Shown: one piece after another, positions 26,101 through 38,400 of the stretch | Numbering within the stretch: position 1 is the stretch's first letter | How the letters are laid out: each line of letters starts with the position of its first letter | Assembly: GCF_021134715.1 (NCBI RefSeq) | Contig: NC_060023.1 | Span: 2,480,001-2,544,000 of the forward strand | Reading direction: 5' to 3' | DNA from: Daphnia pulex | Taxonomy: Eukaryota > Arthropoda > Branchiopoda > Diplostraca > Daphniidae | Length of the DNA stretch: 64,000 nucleotides | Made by a program: the position numbers and the translations under genes | Notes under the pieces: model-generated | Told to the model about the DNA's origin: nothing | Seen by the model: only the letters and a program-made list of their open reading frames with translations | Database searches by the model: none

Positions 26101-29100
26101 AGAGATAAAAAAGAAATGCCGTAAAACTCATCGGCACAGAACCGCGCGCGCGGCGAAATAAAAATCTAAAATGTTTTCCCTTTTTATAAATTTATTTTTT
26201 TATATTTTTAAATAGCTATTATCAACACAAAGTTCACCGGCTCTGAAGAAAAATACAGATTGTGTCTAACTATATTTGAAAAAAAAAAGAATTAAATTTT
26301 TTTTTTCGGCGCGACATTTGAAACAAAAAAAATTCAAAATTGGCGGGTGAGAGCTAAAAAAGCTAAAGAAGAAAAAGACATAAATGTTGATGATTAGTCG
26401 AACAACAAATTCACGTCTGTATCTATAAATGGCCGCCCCATCAATTTCTTCGTGAAAAAAAAAAAAGTCCCAAAAAATAAATGCGCCATGTAGACTATAC
26501 GCAACAATTTGGGTGTTTAACGGCCAAACCACAAGACAACCATAGCAGTGGCGTACTAGTGTGTCTCTAACGTGATGCGGATGTCGGATGACATTTTGAC
26601 TCTACACACACACACACAAGAAGAAAATGCCGGGCCAATTACTATACTAGATACCTGTGAAACAACCGGCGGGATATTCCACCTCTTCCAACCAACAACA
26701 AAATGGTCGAGATGATTGCACAGCAGCAGCAAACAAATAAAGCCAGCAGAGCCGAGCCGAGCGTGACGGATGTAATTCTCCGTCATCCGCGCGCCATGGT
26801 TACACATTTACACAATAACGCGAGAGCAGTTATAGAACATTTCTCCGCGCTCTGTCTATATAGTATAAATAAATACAGAATAAGAGAGAGAATCAAAGAC
26901 TTTTATTTTATTTATTTTGGCCAGCGCCATTTTTATAATATTTTTTGGGACGGAAGAGCGACACACAAACAATAGGTGCTCATCAGCCTTATATTCTTAT
27001 TTTTTTCCCCCCTTTTGTGTGACAGCCACAATTTTCCATCGTTAAAAAAATAAGAAAAAGTAGAAAAATCCAAAAAAGGAGGAAGTCGTCTCGTCGTCCC
27101 AGAAAAAGAAATATTAGACAAGTTCTCATTTTCACCTTGCCGCCCCATCGGCCCTTATTATATTTCCGCCGCCGCCGCCGTGTGTGTGTGTTGACAGCTG
27201 CCCAGCAGAAATTCGACCAAAAAAATAAAATAGCTTTTTAGTTTTTATTTTTATTTATTTTTCTTAATTATTGTATCAAAAATATTATATAGAGACGGGC
27301 AATGAAACTCGTATTATTATATTAGCGCTTTTTTTTCTTGGTCTTATATAATTGATATCCGGCGTCTAAATATATATCCCTGTAGACTCATCTATTAATC
27401 TACGAGGACCTCAGCACTCACTATAGAGAGACTATATTCCTTTTTGTGTGTGTCGTCGTTTATAATTACAAGAGTATAAGTCTAGTACCTTTGTGTGAGC
27501 GTCTGTAAATTATGTTTAATTCAATTAAGGCGTCGGTGGTGGTGTTGATGATGGCGGTGGCCGAGCTGACACAAACACACAAGAGACACCACCGCCAGCA
27601 CACAGCCGACACGATCGACTCGTTACATAAAAGACGAAATGGAGCGGCTAATCCGAGTTGACGCGCCTATAGCCAAAAGGAGAATGAAGAAGAGGAGGAC
27701 ATTCCCCCCCTTTCTGGTACATATAGGGAGGGTGGACTTGTCAGTTGCGGCTTTTCGGGTCTCAAAACTATCGGATATAGATAATAGGTGTCAATCCTAT
27801 TTAACGTCCAGCTCTGTCAACATCCTTTTCTTTTCTTCTCTCTCACCATTTTTTCCGATGATGAATAATAATATTCTATTCTTAGACACATATAGAACAA
27901 ACGAGTCTCTATTATATAACCTAATATTTAATTGCAATTAACTATTATACGAGCTGCTGCTGCTGTATCTTATAATCTAAATGAAAAAGGGCAAGGGCGG
28001 TTAATCGAAACGGAGGAATTGAAATGGATCTGGATTTTCTCTTTGGCTCCTATCGATCCATCAGCATTAATCGCCCATGTGTCCGTCTGCTGCTGTGTGA
28101 AAAAAGAAAAGAAAAGAATAGGGGCATGTAGCTCGGCCAGTGTCCCTTATATAATAGTCTCAACTCTATCAAAGTTTCCCCGGAGAATTTTCACAGTGGG
28201 GTGAAGAAAACACCCCCCCCACCCTTACCACCCAGGCCAGCCAGCATCACACACTACACGCGACTTTTACTTTATATATATATCTCTCTCTCGTCCATCT
28301 ATACGTTATAGATAATTAGCTTCCAAGACTGCATGGGCCCCCCTCTAACAATTTCCCTTTTTTCTTTTTTGCTCTCTCTTCATCAAGCCGGGCGCTTCTA
28401 ATTGGATTTCGGGCTGGCCAGTCCAGCCCAGCATCCATTCTTATCTATATATCCTGATGCCCAGCAAACGAGAGTCTAGAAACTATATATATATGTGCCA
28501 GAGTGTTGTCCAGCAGAGCAGCGGACATTCGACACTCTCATATACTCTATCGTCTGTCTCAACTATATCCAGCAACCCCCAAAAGTCCATCGTGTATAGA
28601 ACTGGGTGTGTGGTGATATCCCTCAGGTCTAACGCAATTCACAAAGGGCCCAGAGGTGGTGGAATAGAGCTGGGCTGGCCCGGCAGATCACACAAAACTA
28701 TATATCTATTTTCTCCTTTTTTTTTCTTTTTCCGCAACAAGAGTGCGGATATCCTTTCATGTCATTCTATCCATTTCTGGATGGTGTGGTGGTGGCTGGC
28801 TGGCCGGCCGCAGAATTGCTTCTAGATAACTGCGCGCTGCGTCTCTTGTATATACGCACATTACAACAATCAACAGAATAAGGAGAGAAAGGGGATGATG
28901 ATGATGATGTTGGTCGATGTAATAGGAAAGGCGCGTTGACCGGCTCCCGTCATCCCAGCAGGACGGCGGGCGCAGTCAGCCAGTCAGAAAAAAAAAACTC
29001 AAAACAATTTTTATTTCATTTTATTTTTGAATGAAAAGAGTCGCACAGATGCTAGGTTTATTATATATATCATTGTATAGGGACTTTCACGGGGCGACGA

Positions 29101-30240
29101 TTCGATATAATGAGCCCGTGACTCTATGAATTCCTTCTATAATACCTATTTTTTTTTAAAATTGATTTCAATTCAAAATTCCCGGGTTTTTATTTTTTTT
29201 TATTTTCCGTCACCGTTTGTTTGTTTGTCGTTCAAACTCCCGGGCATTTTTTTGGTGATATTTTATTTGCTCGACTGGAGATGGAACGAAAAATTCCCGG
29301 GCAACAACTTATACCTTGACGTGTATGATGATGATGACGACACGATCCAACACAAATAATAATAATAAAAGAGCATCAGCTTATGGTCGCAGCAATTGTT
29401 TGTTATACTGGACCTTTTTTTAAAAAATTTCTGGATGATGATGAAGCTGGCCAGGAAGAGAAGCCTTTTGTGCGTTGCCATGGCGACACGCTTGGCCGAC
29501 CGCGTCTGCCAGCAGCAGCAGCGGGGTGTTATGTACTGATGGTATAGACGGCCTTATAATATTTGTATAAATATACACAAGAGACGCGCACACAGCACAG
29601 CACAGCACGCGACGTTAATATTTGAATAATCGCCCTGCGTGTCAAGCGAGAGAGCCGGGCCAGGCCAGCGACACCACACGGCCATGGTATATGGCCAAGT
29701 ATAATGTACACAAAAGCCCAGGGTGGCCAGCAGCAGCTCAGCAGCAGCGTATACACTACAGCAACAGTCAAAGAATCTGCTGTCGTCTGGAACTTACTGC
29801 TGGCTGGCCAAAGTTAAAAATATCTTCACTGTGTATATACAAGTCCTCCTGGGTATTTGGTTTGGGGGGGAAATCACAAAAATTTCACGATTTCACGACT
29901 GTAATTTTTAATGACGATGACCAAGTGAAAAATAAATTTTTTTGAAATTTTTTGGAAAAAAATAATTTTCGCGCCATTTTTGATTTTCTGGAAATTCCTT
30001 CACTTGGACGTGTAATATCGATCGATTCTTAATGGTGAGCTATTCAGAGGAGTTGGCTAATCAGGTTATTGTTGTGTAACGGGGTCACCCCGCGTATTAT
30101 TATGTCCGCGTAATAATAATAGAAACCCCCCCGCCCACCGTATATATTATGAAACGTGCGGTAACACACTCGGCTATTGAAGCTCATTAACTCTCTACAT
30201 ACCCAGTCAAATCCAAATCAAAAGAACATCAAAATCGAAA
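20170..30240. other. About 10 kb without a convincing gene
   Basis: Read on both strands. It is AT-rich with interspersed CA, GT, GAA and CTT microsatellites, GAGAG/CTCTC tracts and several short GC-rich patches (about 22.5, 25.2, 27.6 and 28.9 kb). GGCGC or CGCC boxes adjoining TTTGAA occur near 25944 and 26307, and GCCATTTT words near 26925 and 29972. A short possible first exon at 24864-24916 is described under findings. Open frames are short, repeat-driven or off-composition. Confidence 0.5.
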
Positions 30241-30281
30241 ATACAACAGCCGAGCGTTCCAGCCGATGATGTTGACCTTAA

Positions 30282-30304
30282 ATGGCGTCGCCGTCACGTG
30301 ACCG
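30282..30304 (+). other. Possible short first coding exon with a strong splice donor
   Basis: ATGGCGTCGCCGTCACGTGACCG is followed directly by GTGAGT, a consensus donor, giving MASPSRD in phase 2. It overlaps the CLEAR-type E-box GTCACGTGAC at 30293-30302. No matching downstream exon was identified, so it may be a 5' exon of an unrecognised gene or chance. Confidence 0.15.
30293..30302. promoter_or_regulatory. CLEAR-type E-box GTCACGTGAC
   Basis: A perfect 10-bp palindrome matches the MiT/TFE consensus, in a GC-richer patch (30.25-30.6 kb). It overlaps a possible short exon. Evidence is motif match only. Confidence 0.3.
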
Positions 30305-31849
30305 GTGAGTGTGACGGACTCTTCTTTGGCCATCAGCTGATATTTTCTTCTTCTTTTTGATTTCATTCCGGGCTGTTGTGTGTGTGTCGAGAAAAGAAGA
30401 AGTTGATCATCACCCAGAGAAAGAAAAAGAAATAAAAGAAATAAAGGAAAAACACTAAACCGTGTCCGCGTCTATATAGTAGACGAAGGGAGGAGGAAAA
30501 GTTAACGAGCCTTCAGTTGCCAGTCACGTCCGTCGTGTGACTGGCCCCCCTCCTCCTCCTTCCAATCCGCCCGCTAAATTAGCCGGAAGGAACACGAAGC
30601 TTTTTCTTTCTTTTTGCTTAGAGACGTAACAACAATTTCCCAGTGTATATCTACGAGCTTAACTATATATATATGTACGTAGAGTATAGTACGTGTAACA
30701 TTTATTTATTCCATCACACCACCACCCTCGCAATACATATAGAGAGAGGGGGGGTCCTGCTGGACCGGACTGGCCGTCTGTCACTCAAAAGCAATTGTCT
30801 CCCTCTTTTGAGATGTGATCTGCTGTGTGTGTGTGTGCGTAACAGGCCGTGAATAACGAATCAGATCACACATAAACGAGCGACGTCTATATATAAATAT
30901 CTAATCAACTGCTGCTGGCCAGCATCAGTCAAAAAGATCAACAATTAACTTTTTTGTTTTTCTCACAGGAACTTTTTTATTTTATTTTATTTTTTGGGCG
31001 GCCGGCTGATAGGAAAAGAGATGATTTAATTACATGTACAAAAGGGAAAATGTCTGTATGACATTATATGTGTAAACGTCTATATACTATATACTATCCC
31101 GGCAGATGCACTATTGTAATTATAGACACACGGTGCGTCTGCTGAGCTGAGACATAAGCGCGTAATTCATAATTTCCTAGCAGCAACGAAAGATATGTCG
31201 ACCTGTCCAGCACAGACTTTCGCCCGGTTGGCGTCTTTATATGTATGAATGCGTATGCACTCTGTCATTATCTGCTGTATGACTTTATTATAGTCGAGAA
31301 AGGAATAATGATTTTAAAATATTCAATCGATGTCGATTGGATGCGGATGCGGAAGGACATTTTTTGGCGCTAAATTTGAATCTTGTATCAACGTAGGAAG
31401 ATGGAGCGTAACATTGGAAATTCTACTAATGAACTTAAAATGATAAGATTTAACTATTTTTTGAAAATAGGAATTAGTAACCAGGTATATAGTGAAATTA
31501 TTTTGGAAGTTGTAAGAGTTTATTAGGTACCGTTTTCATCACAATTCTACAGACTGTGAATCATTTACATTTCGAAACGATATCCAATTTTTAAGATGTT
31601 GTATTAATGTATTATGACTATTATCCAAATTTTTACTTTGATCTTGTCAATTTTGAATTATATCGATAATCGATATCTTAATTGCATGGCTAATTACAAG
31701 ATTAGTGTCGTCTGCTTTAATTTGGTTCACCATTTTCGTAAAGTAAAAGACTCAAAGTTTAAGATTACAAATAAAAAAGAAAACGATCCCTATTTTGGAA
31801 ACGTGCACGTGGCTGCACGAATAATAAGGTAACAAATAAAATTACAAAA

Positions 31850-32445
31850 ATGTGCTCGTCGTGTGTGAACAATGAAAATGTGGTCGTGGTGTTGCTGCTC
31901 TCCATGCTCGCCACACCATGCTGTTTGGCAGGTGAATAAAACTAAAAGAGTACAAACACAGTGAATATGGGAGTTTAAATAGGAGAGGTGAACCTGTTCC
32001 AAACCTGTAAAATGTTAGTTCCTGGACTATAGCATTTATCATGTAAGACCCCTGTCGATGTGTGGCAGTTTGTTTGCACTACATAACCTTTTCCTTTGTG
32101 CAGATTTCAGGCCTAAGCCATCACAATATAAAGATATGCCAGTTTCGCTTTTGCTGGCATTGACCTGTCATCTACAACAATATCAGCATCATCGCTTGGG
32201 TAATGATTTTCATTACTTTTTATTCTTGTGACCTGCTATGTATTTAATGATGCATGACTGGCACAAATGCATAATTCTCATGTTTATGAACAATTAGGGT
32301 ATACCCACTCACTCATTTTCCACTTTTCATTACTTGTTGTTTTTGTCAGTATTTTTCCGTAAACCCAGTTTTCATTTCTCATTTAGATAAACAACATCCC
32401 AATTGGTTGGAGAAACTGCCAATGTTACGGATCTATTCTTCTTGA
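31850..32445 (+). CDS. Candidate three-exon gene for a 78-residue secreted protein
   Basis: Exon 1 (31850-31931) encodes MCSSCVNNENVVVVLLLSML then ATPCCLA, which resembles a signal peptide, and ends at G|GTGAAT. Exon 2 (32104-32199, after TTTGTGCAG) encodes DFRPKPSQYKDMPVSLLLAL and onward to HHRL. Exon 3 (32387-32445, after CATTTAG) encodes KQHPNWLEKLPMLRIYSS and a stop. All three exons are phase-1 compatible with GT/AG ends. The product would be a small secreted peptide with no cysteine pairs in its second half and no clear dibasic-amide neuropeptide signature. The family is not recognised. Other frames in 32387-32570 and 32739-33041 are also open, so the 3' end is uncertain. Chance cannot be excluded. 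Confidence 0.3.
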
Positions 32446-35400
32446 AATGTCATCGAGTACGTATTCACAAGGACACCCTTTTCCTATACCGCCTGGTGGA
32501 TTCAACGTTTCGACATCCGGGTGGAGCAACCGGAGCAACTGTGGATGCCTGGCCGTATTTCTCAGGCTAAAAGGTAGGAAAAACTTATCTCTATTCTTCC
32601 TGTTCGAATGTTTGGTGGCGTTGATTATCAATCGTTACGGAGTACGTTTATTCCTGAGCTAGACGGTTGACTGCATCTGTTTTCACTTGGCATTTTTATT
32701 GACTCAGTTAGGGTTCATTAAATAATAACTCATTTGTAGAACGACTAGAGATCAGGCTTGTTTTTGTACCTCACAAACTTTGTCTATTGGGTTTTTCTTT
32801 TAAAAAAGTGAAACTAGAAAATTGTACGACCAAAAGGGACCTGCCACCACACCGGCATTTACGAATCATTTTTCCAACACGATCAAATTTGAAGTTTTAC
32901 ACGATTCTTTCTTATTATCCTCGCCAGGCTCATTTAGTCAAATACCTGCGCCGCATAGCGGTAACCATAGCCAGACCAGAAGTCATTATAAACGTGTCAG
33001 ATCAAGTTAGCAAAGAGCTAAACCCAGTAGAAAAATAATAAATTTCCCCCTTATAGGCCTATCGTGTAACACACCTGCTGTTGCCACCACAATCAACGAA
33101 ATCAATTTTTTGGCGCTAAATTCAAATTCCTATTTTTTCCTTTTTTTTAAAAATAATAATAAAAAAAATCACAACCAAATAATAGTAATAAAAAGAAGAA
33201 GTTGACTATACAGAGAAGGGAACTAAAAAATAAAAATCGTGCAGTTCGCTATATAACCAGTGCCCAGCCCCACAGCCTGGCCACTTATTCTCTCCAGCTG
33301 CTGGGCTGCTGGCAGCTTTGTGTGTGGCCCCAGCGCGTGCTGCTGCAGAGTCTCTTTAAAATAAAAAAAAACTGTTTTTTCCTTATTTTTTCTTCTAATA
33401 TTCTCTTTTTTTTTTAATTTTCGCGTGAATGTTTATATATACACAAGCATTTTCTATCCTGGGGGGGAAAAAAGAAATAAGGGGGACGTCGTCGCCCGAG
33501 GGAGAGAGAGACGCGAAGTAAAAGAGACGTTGTTTTGTTTTTCACGCGGCTGTTGAAAATCACATTTTTGTTATTCCAAACGGGGGGAAAAAAATATTTT
33601 TGGAACGCGTGACAGTTTTTTCTTTTTGCTATTGACGTCGTGATTTCGCCCAGGGTCCGTTTTGAAAATTTTTTAAAGCGCGAAATTTGAATTTTCAAAA
33701 ATTTGATTTTCGACAGAGAAATTGTCGATTTCAAGTTGTGTCATCGTGTTCGATGGAAGACGTAAGACTTGTGTGTGCTATACAGAGGTCTATGTACACG
33801 TAAGAAAAATAAAGGAAGAAGCACAGCACATCTGGTCTTTTTCTCGACTCCCGCCGGTCCTCCTCCTTTTTTTTGTTGTTTGCGTTTGGGGTCGCCATGA
33901 GAGTTTTTGAAAAAAAGGACCCAAAAATGAAAAGGCGGGGGGGAATAGAGCGATCCCGGCGACCGTAAGAAACGACGACGTACGACGACGACGACGTCCA
34001 TTCCGATAAATATATAAACAAAACAAAACAAAATATATAGACCCATTTTTTCCTTCTCCTTCTTCTTCTTCTTCCCTTCGGGTGTCTCGGCGAGGGACGA
34101 AAGAGACAAACAAAAGACAAACGACGACTGCCTTGGCATACACACACACGTTAAAATTAAAAAAGAGAGAAATGTCTAAAATTATCGTGAAAATGTGTGT
34201 GTGTGTGCCGATGGTTCATGTTGACTGCTCCGGGGTGGGCCCCTTGCTGATGATGAAACCGGTCGACCCATCCATCCATCCGTACCCGGTAAAAAAAAAA
34301 GGGGGGGGGGGAGTAAGCTCTATAGAGCTGTGCATCATCATCAGCCAAAGGACGGAATATAAGGAAAAGCAGGAGCAGCACGAGCGGCTAGCTCTCGTCG
34401 CTCACTCTCCTTTTTTGCGCTCTGTCAATAAACAAGACGCGGAAAAATGGTGGCCAGGGTCTTCTCCTCGTTCATTTCGTTTCTCGTCGTCTTGTCGTCC
34501 AAATTTCTTCTTCTTCTTCTTCTTAGACTAAGACGCTCGGCTGCTGTCTCTCATCTTTTTTTACGTCTCTTGACAAACAAGAAGGGAATTTCATCAACGA
34601 AAAAAGAAGCGCCCCGTTTTTCTCTCTCTTGCGTGTGTGTGTGTGTGTCTTATAACATCAACACGATTCGGGCCCCAGCTAGAGCCTGGAGCCAAGAGAA
34701 AAAAAAAGGGAAGATTTATTGATTGAATTAAAAAAGATAAATCGTAAAAAAACAAGGAAATTGAATTCTTTTTTTGGGTGAAGACCAAAGTCAATGGAAA
34801 TAGTAGCGGGGTGCTGTAGGCTGCCGTAAAATGGAAAAACATATCTTTGACTATGCAAATCTGTGCCACACACACGCGGATTATTACCCAATGGATTTAT
34901 AAATAGCCAAAGTGAAAATAAGAATCAAAAATAAAAAAAAAAACCTTGAAATAATTCACGGAATCAAACGAGGAAGAAACATCAAAACGTATATTATTAC
35001 GTCATTTATCACCAGTCTTATTTTTGTATTATTTATTTCAAATAAATCGGCGGGAAAATTCGAAAAATAACTTTATTTAAAAAAAAAACTAGACGTGAAA
35101 TTTCCGCAACAATTAAAAGCCTGAAAAATAGTAGGAAGAAATCAAAGTGTAACATTTTCGAAAATAAAAATAAAACACGGAGAGCGGCAACTGTCTTAAG
35201 AGAGATGAGCCATAAAACCCCCCTCCACTTGAAAATGGTTACGCGGGTGGTCACCTGTGTGTGAAAATAGTGGTCAAAGTTGAGGAAAAAGAAATGGTGT
35301 GGGGGGGAGACTTAACAAATCTTGAAAACACCCCAAAAAGACCGCGAATGTATATGCTAGTACATATAAAAATTCACCCCTATATAACAGGTGCTTTGGT

Positions 35401-38400
35401 GATAACACACGGGAGATGCTGCGAGGGGTGAAAAGGGTCTTTTGCTTGGGGAGAATCTTTTTTAGATTTTTTCCCAGAGGAAAAATAAAACATTTCCGTG
35501 ATCATCATCAACAAACGAAAGTTTTTATTCAGAAAGAAAATGTGTAGAGGGCGTCATTTTCATTAAAATAGTCCAAGAATTTTATTTCATTTTCCTCCCA
35601 AAAAAAAACCCCAAAAAAATGTTTCACGACCTTTTCGGAATAACACGGTCGTGTGTCTAAGAAAAAAACAAAATATAAAATTAAAAAAAGGAAAAAAAAG
35701 AGCCGAGAGAAGTGGGCGGGAGTGGACCTGTCGTCTACGGCGAGATGAATGGCTTCCCCCAGAAGAAGAATAAAAAGCAACTTCTTTTCTTTTCTTTTCT
35801 TTTTTAATATACTCTCTCTCTTCTATCCCTATATAACTCAGTCACCTTTAGTTCTTCCTCAACTATCCCAAAGGTTCTTTAGTTTTCCCCGACACACCAC
35901 CACAGTTTAGAATTTAAAATAAAAAGGAGAAACTCTCTAATAAAAATAAAATTCAAAAAACAAAAGCGCATTGGATTTTGGCGGAGGATCTTTCAAAAGG
36001 GGATAAATGGTGTCCCTTTTCGTTAACCGCTAGAAACCATCGGCCATTTCAATCAAAAATATATACAGGACCCATTTCACGTTTTTCATGTTAATCGGAG
36101 AATTCCCCATACATTGATATACATGATACACTTATTATACATTTGATCGATGTGCTCCGTGATAATTAGAAGTTCGGGAATTTCTTTTTTCTTCCTTTAC
36201 CCGTCCACCTGCGCTGAAATAGTTTTGTAGTGTGTGTCGCATTTTAAATCATCCGATATATATTTATTCTTTTCTCTTTTTTCTTTCCTTCTTGGAGATG
36301 TGTTACTGTCGACCTGATCACCGCTGCTGCTGCCAGCATCACCGGGGTTATTATTATTATTATTATTTATATTTCCCGCCCGATGAATAATTCATTTTTC
36401 TTCTTCTATTTTTTGTGTCTGTGGTTGTGTTGGCCTTAGTCGGCATATCTCAGTCGGACTCGGGAGCTCACTGCAGCCGTGATGATGGTGTGTCTATGTA
36501 AATGAGAAAAGAAGTTGTATATCTCTCTCGTCGTCCCTTCTCGCTGTGTGACCCCGGTGGAGAGAGAGAACGAAAGGAAAGAAAGAAAGAAAAAAAGGAA
36601 TAATAATAATAAAAAAAAGGGCCAACGGAATGGACGGGGTTGCACACGCGCGAGCGATATATAGTGCCGACAGTCCAGCACACAACAAGAAAACCGTGAA
36701 TGTAAGGAAAGAAAAAAGGGCGCAACACGGATCCGCCAGGGGGTCCGCTCCTCTTTTGTTTTCTTATTACAATAAAAAAATGAAAATAAAAAAAACTAAT
36801 ATTTTCTTTTTGGGGGGAAATTCAAATTACGCGCTTCTTTTTTTTCTCTCTAAGTTTGAAATCGCATCAAACACAATTTCTTACCACCTTCGATAAATCA
36901 ATCGATACAAAGTGGATTTAGATTACGTGGTAAATTGCGATCAAATTTCATTATTTCCCCGGTAGAATCAAATTACATTATTTTACACAAAATCACAAAG
37001 AGATATTAGTCGAATTTTTAAAAACCGATGAAGATGTACAAGCGGTGAGAGCGGCTTTTGACCAGGAATTTTATTTTTCCACAATTTTAATTTTTCTAAA
37101 AAAAGTGTTGTTTGTAATAAGGGCTGATTTCCCACGCCCACGCCACACTCTTGAGCCTTAAAAGCGGCTCGCTCTTCTTCTTTTAAATGCAAGGTTATTA
37201 TATTATTAGTTTGAGTTATTTCTGGTAAACGGAGCTAGGAGAGATAATAACTCGGTTTCAAATTGGGTCCGTGTTGGCTGTTATTTTCTTATAGGCAGAT
37301 GATAGGAAGGGGAGTCCTGCTGCGCCTCTTATCTCTCTCTCTCTGGAAAAATGTTATTTCGCGTGGTTTGTCTTCATTTCAAAAACATCATCAGCCATTT
37401 GAGACCACATCCCATAAAGACGTCATCAAAGACGATACGATTACACGAATAAAATCGCCGATCGGTTCAATTTACCGCGATAAACCTTCATCTCAATTTT
37501 TGAATCCAATCGTGTGTGCTGCTGCGTTGCTTAATGAACAACTAAATCACCGAGGACAGTCCAAAAGAATCGAGTCAAATCTGATTTTATTTTCCTTTTA
37601 ATTTTTTTGTAAGTTAAAGAAAAATATATTTTCAGAGAGGGGACGAAAGGTAATAATAATATACGACTGTGCGGCGCCATATCGTAAGAGTTATAGCGAC
37701 AGATCGACCCCAAACAAAACATGTATAAACCTCTGAAAACGCGCGGACACACAACCCCCAGAAAAATAATAATATTTTGGGCCCTTCTTCTTGTTTTCAC
37801 CCCCTTCCATACCACCACCACCCGTCGACATTTCGATTCCGTCCGGATGGATCATCATATCCACAAAAACCCCCGATAGATCTTATTCCAGACCGACCGG
37901 TCCTAAATGGGGCTGGCTGTGCTATTGGCTCGAGCAACAGCACAATAATGTGTATTATAATATTAGACCCTTTTTTCTTCTTCTTAGCTTTTTGTCTTTC
38001 ACTCGTTAAAAAATGTTTTTTCTTCTTCTTCTTGTTGGGGATGGCGAGCGGTGGTCAGACTTGACCCCAACTTTTTCTTCTTTTTGGGGCCTTTCAATCA
38101 TTATAAAAAACTGTGAAAAAAAGAAGAAAATGTTGAAGGGCCTATGCGTTTTTATAGGCCGACCAAATCGTTAAGATGATTTCCCCCCTCCTTTTCGCCA
38201 GTTAATTGCCTACGGTCCTTTAATTTTCTTCCTGGTCAAAAAAATAAAATAAAAAAAAATACCAGATAATGAAAAATTGGGTCTCCGATATTTAGCCCAG
38301 ACACGCCAAACATTCTTTTCGTTTTTTTCAAATGAATCGCGTCATCTTTTTTTTTAAATCAAAAATAAACGCGGAAAATTTTTCAAACAAAATTTCGATT

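Noticed and set aside
32739..33041. 100-codon frame as a further exon of the candidate secreted-protein gene
   Set aside because: It joins only to a frame of 32387-32572 that is out of phase with exon 2, so it could not be included in a consistent model.
33731..34531. Long overlapping frames on both strands
   Set aside because: GAC/GAA/CTT triplets and polyA tracts explain the openness; the peptides are Arg/Lys- or Phe/Ser-biased with no domain.
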